Positions 6,305 through 10,837 of a stretch of 10,837 nt of DNA are shown piece after piece; the first letter of the stretch is position 1, and the number at the start of each line of letters is the position of its first letter. A model generated the notes under the pieces. The model had not been told where the DNA came from. It made no database searches and worked only from the letters and a program-made list of their open reading frames with translations. Where the stretch lies: assembly GCA_017959485.1 (NCBI GenBank), contig JAGDAM010000200.1, positions 1 to 10,837 of the forward strand. The letters run 5' to 3'. The position numbers were made by a program, and so were the translations under genes. This stretch comes from Clostridia bacterium (GTDB taxonomy: Bacteria > Bacillota_A > Clostridia > Oscillospirales > CAG-272).

Positions 6305-7249
6305 ATGGATTTCGCATCTTTGCTTCTGCTCGCGGAGACGGCGCTTGAAAACGGACTTTGTCTGTCGCTTTGCGTGCTGTCGCTCTATCTGAGCTACCGT
6401 ATGCTCGGCGTCTGCGATCTGTCCACCGACGGCTGCTTCACGCTCGGAGCGGCGGTCGGAGCAGTCGTCGCGCTGTCGGGGCATCCGTATCTCGCGCTGC
6501 CCGCCGCCATGTGCGCCGGCATGCTGTCGGGACTTGTTACCGCACTATTGCAGACGGTAATGGGTATTGACAGTCTGCTCGCGGGTATCATAGTGAATAC
6601 CGGACTTTATTCGGTCAATATCGCCGTGATGGGCGGCTCGTCGCTGCTCATTCTAAACAAGGCGGAAACGGTCTTCACCGGCCTTCGCGCGCTTCTCGAC
6701 GGCACTCCCCTCCGCGGATGGTACAAGGTCATAATACTGCTCGCGGCCGCGGCGGTCGTCGTGGTATTCCTCTCGTTTTTCCTCAGGACACGCCTCGGAC
6801 TCGCGATCAGAGCTACCGGGAACAATCCCGACATGCTGAGGTCATCCTCGGTCAATCCGTCGGTGATAACGGTGATCGGCCTCGTGATTTCGGGCTCGCT
6901 GACGGCGCTTTCCGGCTGCCTGCTCGCGCAGATGCAGAAATCGGTCACAGCAGACATTGGATCGGGCATCGTCACCGTCGCGCTGGCGTCGCTGCTGATC
7001 GGAGTATCCTTCCTCGGAAAGAGAGGAGTGACCCTCGGAGCCGTCGGAGCCGTGCTCGGTTCGGTGATCTTCCGTATCGTATACGCCGTCGCATTGCGGT
7101 TCAACATGCCGGCGTTCATGCTCAAGCTGATCTCGTCGGTTATCGTAATAATCGCGATATTCATCCCGTATTTCAAGGCGAAATACCCTTCCGTCGTGCG
7201 CAGGATTTCCTCTTTGCGCCGGAAAGGAGACGGCGATGCTCAAGCTTGA
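6305..7249 (+). CDS. trpY: Tryptophan ABC transporter permease
   Basis: This 314-residue, strongly hydrophobic protein is a BPD_transp_2-type permease (PF02653), the membrane channel of the importer. About eight to nine membrane segments can be seen, near residues 5-33, 44-60, 62-87, 90-110, 140-161, 186-209, 222-238, 245-264 and 270-290. The DLSTDGCFTLGAAVG block at 38-52 is characteristic of the TrpY/YtfT-like branch (compare DLTVDGSFTLGA in relatives). The charged C-terminus (RRISSLRRKGDGDAQA) is cytoplasmic. No good ribosome binding site precedes the ATG, so translation is probably coupled to trpX, whose stop lies 9 bp upstream. The last 14 bp overlap the start of trpZ, again pointing to coupled translation of a complex built in fixed ratio. 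Confidence 0.92.
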   Translation: MDFASLLLLAETALENGLCLSLCVLSLYLSYRMLGVCDLSTDGCFTLGAAVGAVVALSGHPYLALPAAMCAGMLSGLVTALLQTVMGIDSLLAGIIVNTGLYSVNIAVMGGSSLLILNKAETVFTGLRALLDGTPLRGWYKVIILLAAAAVVVVFLSFFLRTRLGLAIRATGNNPDMLRSSSVNPSVITVIGLVISGSLTALSGCLLAQMQKSVTADIGSGIVTVALASLLIGVSFLGKRGVTLGAVGAVLGSVIFRIVYAVALRFNMPAFMLKLISSVIVIIAIFIPYFKAKYPSVVRRISSLRRKGDGDAQA

Positions 7250-8015
7250 CTGCGTGTCGGTAACCTTCAACAAGGGTACGAAATTTGAAGTAAAAGGGCT
7301 GGACGGGCTCTCGCTGCATCTGGCTCCCGGTGATTTCGCAACCGTTATCGGAAGCAACGGAGCGGGGAAGAGCACGCTCATGAACGTAGTCTCGGGCTCG
7401 GTCGAGGCCGACTCGGGCCGGGTCGTCATCGACGGACGCGACGTGACTCTCGATCCGGAGCACAAACGCGCGTCGTATATCGGACATCTGTTTCAGGATC
7501 CGATGAGAGGGACGGCTCCCGGCATGACGATAGCCGAGAATCTCGCGCTTGCCGCCGGGCGCGGCGGCTGGCTGAGCGTTCCCTCCCGCGCCGACAGAGC
7601 GCTCTTCAGGGAGCGGCTCGCCGCGCTCGGAATGGGCCTTGAAGACCGTATGAACAGCCCGGTGGGTCTTCTGTCCGGAGGCCAGCGTCAGGCGCTGACT
7701 TTGCTGATGGCGACCTTCAATCCCCCGAAGCTTCTCCTGCTCGACGAGCACACCGCGGCGCTCGATCCGGCTACCGCCGAGACGGTGCTCGAACTCACCC
7801 GCCGCACCGTGGAAGACAATCGCCTTTGCTGTCTGATGATCACCCACAATATAAAGGACGCGCTCGCGCTCGGCGGCCGCATCCTGATGATGGACCGCGG
7901 ACGGATCATCTTCGATGCGTCGGGCGATGAAAAACGCGCCTTGACCGTCGACGCCGTCCTCGACCGCTTCCGCTCGACAGGAGCGCTGTCGGACAGAATG
8001 GCGCTGGGACAATGA
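7236..8015 (+). CDS. trpZ: Tryptophan ABC transporter ATP-binding protein
   Basis: The 259-residue ATPase powers the TrpXYZ importer on the inner membrane face. All nucleotide-binding motifs are present and intact: Walker A GSNGAGKST at 39-47, Q-loop LFQDPMRGTAPGMTIAENLALA, ABC signature LSGGQRQ starting at 146, Walker B LLLLDEH with Asp170 and catalytic Glu171, D-loop AALDP and switch His204 in ITHNI. The LFQDP-M-GTAP-MTI-ENLALA block is typical of this amino-acid/small-molecule subfamily. The gene overlaps the 3' end of trpY by 14 bp; GGAAAGGAGA just before the ATG serves as ribosome binding site and also encodes the end of trpY. The operon ends at the terminator at 8091-8130. Tryptophan specificity is inferred from the T-box. 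Confidence 0.93.
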   Translation: MLKLDCVSVTFNKGTKFEVKGLDGLSLHLAPGDFATVIGSNGAGKSTLMNVVSGSVEADSGRVVIDGRDVTLDPEHKRASYIGHLFQDPMRGTAPGMTIAENLALAAGRGGWLSVPSRADRALFRERLAALGMGLEDRMNSPVGLLSGGQRQALTLLMATFNPPKLLLLDEHTAALDPATAETVLELTRRTVEDNRLCCLMITHNIKDALALGGRILMMDRGRIIFDASGDEKRALTVDAVLDRFRSTGALSDRMALGQ

Positions 8016-8027
8016 TGAATCAGAGAT

Positions 8028-8048
8028 AATTCGGAATTCGTAATTGTT
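8028..8048. repeat. Three AATTnnn heptads downstream of trpZ
   Basis: AATTCGG, AATTCGT and AATTGTT follow each other without gaps, with the same 7-bp period and AATT core as the tract at 5191-5232. It lies 12 bp after the trpZ stop. With only three degenerate units, chance similarity is possible. Confidence 0.5.
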
Positions 8049-8090
8049 GACAGCGGAAGAAGAATAAACTACGGATTGTAAATAAAATAG

Positions 8091-8130
8091 ACGAGGAACC
8101 TGTTTTTGACGGGTTCCTCGTTGCTTTTTT
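8091..8130 (+). terminator. Rho-independent terminator of trpXYZ
   Basis: ACGAGGAACC (8091-8100) pairs perfectly with GGTTCCTCGT (8112-8121), the loop is T-rich, and TGCTTTTTT follows. It lies 75 bp after the trpZ stop. It is the first item in the 331-bp gap 8016-8346, which also holds the repeat half copy, a hairpin and the promoter of the next gene. Confidence 0.93.
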
Positions 8131-8145
8131 GGCGATTTGTGATTA

Positions 8146-8200
8146 TTAAGGCAATACCGCTGGGTTCGCGTGCGCAGATGGGCGGTAACATTTTTCGCGA
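8146..8200. repeat. Half copy of the 168-bp palindromic element
   Basis: TTAAGGCAATACCGC at 8146-8160 is identical to the end of the element at 4681-4848. After four mismatched bases the match resumes with TTCGCGTGCG, AGAT, GGCG and CATTTT, following the complement of the right arm (4797-4848). No matching opposite arm occurs downstream, so only one arm is preserved. Confidence 0.75.
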
Positions 8201-8222
8201 GTTTCCCGAAGGGAAACACGCG
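8196..8222. repeat. GAA-loop hairpin
   Basis: GTTTCCC (8201-8207) and GGGAAAC (8211-8217) pair around a GAA loop, and CGCG on each side (8196-8199 and 8219-8222) extends the stem past an A-A mismatch. The loop is the same as in the GTCGGC-GAA-GCCGAC units at 881-1024, but the stem differs. It lacks a T tract, so it is not a standard terminator. Confidence 0.6.
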
Positions 8223-8274
8223 CGATAAGAGGATTTCCGTTTGCGTTATCGGGAAAATCGCAACGGCCCGTTGC

Positions 8275-8303
8275 TTGAAACCCCGGCGTATCCGTGGTAT
8301 AAT
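8275..8303 (+). promoter_or_regulatory. Sigma-A promoter of the HTH/zinc-ribbon gene
   Basis: TTGAAA (8275-8280) and TATAAT (8298-8303) are 17 bp apart, 43 bp before the ATG at 8347. A ribosome binding site GGAGG follows at 8334-8338. Confidence 0.82.
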
Positions 8304-8346
8304 AACCGCGTCGGGATCGGATTCCCGGAAAACGGAGGATAAATCA

Positions 8347-9111
8347 ATGGAAACAAAATACGTGATTTGCAATCTGAGGACCGCGCGCGGTATGACGCAG
8401 GACGAACTTGCCGAAAAGGTGTTCGTGACCCGTCAGGCGGTCTCAAGGTGGGAGACCGGAGAGACAGTACCTAATACCGAAACGCTCAAACTGCTCTCAA
8501 AGCTGTTCGACGTTTCGATCAACACTCTGCTCGGCTCTCCGCGAGAACTGCGCTGCCAGTGCTGCGGCATGCCGCTCGAGGATTCGGTGATCGGAAAAGA
8601 CAGTGACGGCTTTCCGAACGAGGATTACTGCAAATGGTGCTACGCCGACGGAGAGTACACCTACTCGAATATGGACGATCTTATCGATGTATGCATACCG
8701 CATATGACGGGATCGGGATTCACCGAGAGCCAGGCGCGCGAGTATATGAAAAAGATGCTCCCGCAGCTCGATTACTGGAAAAGGTACGAAGAACTCCGCG
8801 GCGACGGCAGGTTCGAAGAATTCAAGAAAAAGCTGATCGAAGAGATAAACGCGCTCGGGATAGAGGGGATGCCTAAAGTCGAAAAGCTTTCGGCTCTCGT
8901 CGGGAGCTACGTCAATCTCGAATATCCCCTTCCGGGCGGAGGCAAAGCTAAATTTCTCGACGACCGCAAGACCTACCTCGGGACGCAGCTCGAGGTCGGT
9001 TCCGGAACAGACAGATGCTTCGGCGTCGTCGGAAACGTGGAGTTTATCCTCGTCTGCACCTACAGCGAAGGCGGCGAGAACCCCGAACTCGTCTGTTTCA
9101 GGAGGAGATAA
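8347..9111 (+). CDS. XRE-family HTH regulator with zinc-ribbon domain
   Basis: The 254-residue protein has three parts. Residues 5-62 are a classic Xre/Cro-type helix-turn-helix (LRTARGMTQDELAEKVFVTRQAVSRWETG, then PNTETLKLLSKLFDVSINTLL). Residues 70-110 are a zinc ribbon of the zinc_ribbon_2 type, with Cys70, Cys72, Cys73, Cys95 and Cys98 in CQCCGMPL and EDYCKWCYADGEYTY. The remaining ~145 residues have a helical region rich in Lys/Glu and a terminal ~70-residue probably beta-rich section (ALVGSYVNLEYPLPGGGKAKF to LVCFRRR) that I cannot name. The ATG at 8347 is chosen over upstream in-frame starts because the domain begins there and GGAGG precedes it by 8 bases. It is transcribed alone from its own promoter, with no obvious partner; the gene it controls is not evident. 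The ligand or signal is unknown; metal or redox sensing is a guess from the Cys cluster. Confidence 0.88.
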   Translation: METKYVICNLRTARGMTQDELAEKVFVTRQAVSRWETGETVPNTETLKLLSKLFDVSINTLLGSPRELRCQCCGMPLEDSVIGKDSDGFPNEDYCKWCYADGEYTYSNMDDLIDVCIPHMTGSGFTESQAREYMKKMLPQLDYWKRYEELRGDGRFEEFKKKLIEEINALGIEGMPKVEKLSALVGSYVNLEYPLPGGGKAKFLDDRKTYLGTQLEVGSGTDRCFGVVGNVEFILVCTYSEGGENPELVCFRRR

Positions 9112-9122
9112 ACATATAGTAT

Positions 9123-9143
9123 TTGGGGCAGTACCGTTCAATT
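9123..9143. repeat. Degenerate end of the palindromic element family
   Basis: This 21-bp stretch (GGCAGTACCG then CAATT) matches the end of the element at 4681-4701 at 16 of 21 positions by hand count. It lies 11 bp after the regulator's stop and just before the IS left end. CGGTACTGCC at 10777-10786 is the exact inverted complement of its GGCAGTACCG core. Confidence 0.5.
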
Positions 9144-9249
9144 TAAGGGGCTGTAAATAAACTGTACCCTGTAAAATGGACAGGCCTATTTTAAGGGGGC
9201 CCTGCTAAGCGGACAGCGAAATTTGTGGGGCGTCCCTTAGGAATGGACA

Positions 9250-9278
9250 TTTACAGGAGCGGTTTTTTGTGGTATACT
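9250..9278 (+). promoter_or_regulatory. Promoter of the IS3 transposase genes
   Basis: TTTACA (9250-9255) and TATACT (9273-9278), 17 bp apart, precede the orfA start at 9313 by 34 bp. AAAGG at 9301-9305 is the likely ribosome binding site. The -35 box overlaps the inverted TTTACAGG repeat near the IS end. Confidence 0.75.
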
Positions 9279-9312
9279 GAATCCATGTCGGCAAGGACGG
9301 AAAGGTACAGAC

Positions 9313-9765
9313 ATGGAATCAAAGAAGACGCACACGCATCCGCTAACCAAGAAAGAGATCGAGGCCCTGCGGTATAACCCGAATGTGAAGAGAGTAACAG
9401 CGTACACAGTTTGCTTCACGGAGGAGTTCCGCAAGAAAGTGTATGAAGAAAAGAAGACCGGTACGCCAGTGGCCGAGATTCTCCGAAGGAACGGTATCGA
9501 TCCGGATATTCTCGGCGAGAGCAGGATCAGCGGGTTATCTCATACGCTGAACAGGGAGGCCAAAAGATCCGAAGGATTCTCGGATCTCAGGAGCGGAAAC
9601 TACCGTCGTCCGCCGAAGACGGGAGATGAGACCCTTGAACAAAGGATCAAGCTGCTTGAGAATGAGTTGGCGTATACTCGTCAGGAAGTGGAATTTTTAA
9701 AAAAAATACAGGCGGCAGATACGGAGGCCCGGAAAGAATGGGAATCCAGGCACCGGCAGAAGTGA
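9313..9765 (+). CDS. IS3-family transposase OrfA (HTH and leucine zipper)
   Basis: The 150-residue protein is the DNA-binding partner of the transposase. Residues ~17-70 contain a helix-turn-helix of the OrfA type (TVCFTEEFRKKVYEEKKTGTPVAEILRRNGIDPDILG), recognising the IS ends. A Lys/Arg-rich linker follows, then a coiled coil with heptad leucines (ETLEQRIKLLENELAYTRQEVEFLKKI, residues ~108-134) for dimerisation. At 150 residues it is longer than the usual ~90-100 because of an extended N-terminus and middle segment, a form common in clostridial members. The frame is intact. The last 28 bp overlap orfB, which lies in the -1 frame, and the slippery A run is inside the coiled-coil end. Confidence 0.9.
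   Translation: MESKKTHTHPLTKKEIEALRYNPNVKRVTAYTVCFTEEFRKKVYEEKKTGTPVAEILRRNGIDPDILGESRISGLSHTLNREAKRSEGFSDLRSGNYRRPPKTGDETLEQRIKLLENELAYTRQEVEFLKKIQAADTEARKEWESRHRQK
9699..9705 (+). other. A-run slippery site for -1 ribosomal frameshifting
   Basis: In the orfA frame the sequence reads A-AAA-AAA within an eight-A run (9699-9706), the classic slippery heptamer. After slipping back one base, the new frame is open through 9738 and into orfB with no stop, giving a fused OrfAB transposase. I see no certain downstream stem-loop or pseudoknot. Confidence 0.78.
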
Positions 9766-10730
9766 AGTATCGCTTAATTTTCGAGGCGATACGTCAGGAC
9801 GACAATCTGCTGAGCATCAGCCTTCTTTGCCGGACTGCGGGGGTGTCGAGATCAGGATTTTATGCCTGGATGGAAGCCGCTCCGAAACGTCAGGAAGACG
9901 AAGCCAGAGATCTCGCGGATTTCGCGTTAATAAAGGCGGCATACGAGTTCAGAGGATACAAGAAAGGCGCCAGAAGCATATATATGCGGCTGCTGCACCA
10001 GGATCCTCCTGTAGTGATGAATCTGAAGAAAATACGGCGCCTGATGAAGAAATTCGGCCTTTTCTGCCCGTTCAGGCATGAAAATCCGTATCGACGCATG
10101 GCTCAAATGTTGAAAACCAGTCATGTTGCGCCAAATGTTGTTAACCGTCAGTTCAGATCATACGGACCGCGCCGTGTCCTTCTTACAGACATTACGTATC
10201 TGTTTTACTATGGCGGAGTATGTTATCTCTCAACGATCCTTGACGCCTGTACGCATGAAGTGCTGGCATATCAGGTAAGTGTCAGTCTGCAGGTGGATTT
10301 CGTGCTTGAGACTGTAGATATGCTTTGCGAAAAATACGGAGCCGAGCTTGACAATGAGACCATAGTCCACAGTGATCAGGGATGTCATTATACAAGCAAC
10401 GCGTTCATATCAAAGCTGAAAGATGCTGAATTCGTGCAATCGATGTCACGGCGAGGGAACTGCTGGGACAATGCTCCTCAGGAGAGTTTCTTCGGACATA
10501 TGAAGGATGAGATTGCCGGAATACTGGCTGAACTCCATTCTTTCGAAGATGTCCGTGCAACGGTTGACGACTGGATGGATTACTACAACAATGACAGGTA
10601 TCAGTGGGAACTGGAAAAGCTTTCTCCGGCTGAATACAAACAATATAGGGATACCGGATATTATCCTCTGACCAAAGGCGCTTCAAAGAATCCTTGTTCC
10701 CGGGGCTCTGCCCCGGCCCCCGGGGTTTAA
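9738..10730 (+). CDS. IS3-family transposase OrfB (DDE integrase)
   Basis: The 330-residue catalytic part contains an N-terminal helix-turn-helix (SISLLCRTAGVSRSGFYAWM, residues ~21-40), an HTH_21-like region (GYKKGARSIYMRL to LMKKFGL) and an rve integrase core. The catalytic triad is intact: Asp151 in LLTDITYL, Asp213 in VHSDQGCHYTS and Glu249 in NCWDNAPQESFFGHMK, with 35 residues between the last two as expected for DD(35)E. It is probably made mainly as an OrfAB fusion by frameshifting; ATG at 9738 is only the first methionine of the frame. The family-like sequence ends around TGYYPL; the last ~16 residues (from TKGASKNP to PAPGV) are encoded partly by the GC-rich palindrome at 10700-10725 and look like a read-through tail. 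Confidence 0.92.
   Translation: MGIQAPAEVKYRLIFEAIRQDDNLLSISLLCRTAGVSRSGFYAWMEAAPKRQEDEARDLADFALIKAAYEFRGYKKGARSIYMRLLHQDPPVVMNLKKIRRLMKKFGLFCPFRHENPYRRMAQMLKTSHVAPNVVNRQFRSYGPRRVLLTDITYLFYYGGVCYLSTILDACTHEVLAYQVSVSLQVDFVLETVDMLCEKYGAELDNETIVHSDQGCHYTSNAFISKLKDAEFVQSMSRRGNCWDNAPQESFFGHMKDEIAGILAELHSFEDVRATVDDWMDYYNNDRYQWELEKLSPAEYKQYRDTGYYPLTKGASKNPCSRGSAPAPGV
10700..10725. repeat. GC-rich palindrome at the end of orfB
   Basis: CCGGGGC (10700-10706) and GCCCCGG (10710-10716) pair around a TCT loop, followed by CCCCCGGGG (10717-10725). It encodes the last residues of orfB, whose composition (CSRGSAPAPGV) differs from the rest. The unit resembles dispersed GC-rich hairpins between genes and may mark where the IS is interrupted. 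Confidence 0.65.
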
Positions 10731-10746
10731 CGCCTTAGGTTTCCGG

Positions 10747-10789
10747 GAAGGCAGTACAAAATGAGGCAGCACCTCTCGGTACTGCCTTC
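10747..10789. repeat. Short palindrome with AAGGCAGTAC ends
   Basis: GAAGGCAGTAC (10747-10757) and GTACTGCCTTC (10779-10789) are exact inverted repeats of 11 bp; the 21-bp loop contains a smaller GAGG-CAGCA-CCTC hairpin. The ends resemble those of the 168-bp palindrome (AAGGCAATAC). The rest of 10731-10837 holds no gene that I can support; GAGGTGC at 10801-10807 is complementary to GCACCTC in the loop and could compete for pairing. Confidence 0.65.
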
Positions 10790-10837
10790 GGGAACCCGGT
10801 GAGGTGCTCGGGTCGCTCCCCAGCGTTGCCCTATCCC

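Larger units (their letters stand above)
9151..10730 (+). mobile_element. IS3-family insertion sequence, right end unresolved
   Basis: The element carries orfA and orfB in two overlapping frames with a frameshift site and the DD(35)E transposase of the IS3 family. The left end probably lies at about 9151 (CTGTAAATAAACTGTACC), followed by CCTGTAAA (9168-9175) that is repeated inverted as TTTACAGG (9250-9257) next to the orfA promoter. Both coordinates are estimates: no complementary right end is found in the 107 bases after orfB, and orfB itself ends within a GC-rich palindrome, so the 3' end may be truncated or may lie beyond the window. The base composition is visibly less GC-rich than the surrounding genes, consistent with acquisition. 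Confidence 0.8.

Noticed and set aside
5228..6484. Minus-strand open frame of 418 codons opposite trpX
   Set aside because: Composition is of the antisense type (rich in Gly, Val, Asp, Arg without motifs), and trpX on the + strand is clearly a real lipoprotein gene.
7173..8372. Minus-strand open frame of 399 codons opposite trpZ and the following gap
   Set aside because: It runs through the trpXYZ terminator, the repeat half copy and a promoter, and shows no domain; it is antisense shadow of an intact ATPase.

Overview
The window reads as a chromosomal fragment of a moderately GC-rich anaerobic Firmicute (class Clostridia, probably gut-associated). This is inferred from a tryptophan T-box leader, near-consensus sigma-A promoters, AAGGAG-type ribosome binding sites, a lipoprotein binding protein with a short Gram-positive-style signal, and many REP-like and MITE-like palindromes. 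No rRNA, tRNA or CRISPR array is visible.

Region 1 (1-4632) is a carbohydrate-related neighbourhood on the + strand. It starts with the 3' end of a DUF4886/SGNH-like protein that has an extra C-terminal domain. A cluster of REP-like hairpins (757-1033) follows, then L-rhamnose mutarotase (rhaM), an unrecognised 182-residue protein, a complete DUF4886 protein (paralogue of the first gene) and a type I sulfatase that carries the Cys-X-Pro-X-Arg maturation motif but no signal peptide. Together they suggest intracellular processing of imported sulfated and/or esterified, rhamnose-containing sugars; this link is inference.

Region 2 (4633-8130) is a self-contained tryptophan uptake unit. A 168-bp imperfect palindrome (4681-4848) ends in a T tract. 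A perfect TTGACA-17-TATAAT promoter then drives a T-box leader with UGG specifier and UGGC acceptor-binding sequence, both matching tRNA-Trp, and an intrinsic terminator. Next come trpX (binding lipoprotein), trpY (permease) and trpZ (ATPase), closed by a strong terminator. Period-7 AATTnnn tracts lie on both sides of the three genes.

Region 3 (8131-9111) has a half copy of the 168-bp element, a GAA-loop hairpin and a monocistronic gene for an HTH/zinc-ribbon regulator with its own promoter.

Region 4 (9112-10837) is an IS3-family insertion sequence with orfA and orfB in a -1 frameshift arrangement, an A-run slippery site and an intact DD(35)E catalytic triad. OrfB ends inside a GC-rich palindrome and no matching right IS end is seen before the window stops. 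Sequences resembling the ends of the 168-bp palindrome lie on both sides of the IS.

The most noteworthy items are the Trp T-box/trpXYZ unit and the family of palindromic elements sharing AAGGCA(A/G)TAC ends. I do not see a clear new defence or mobile system.
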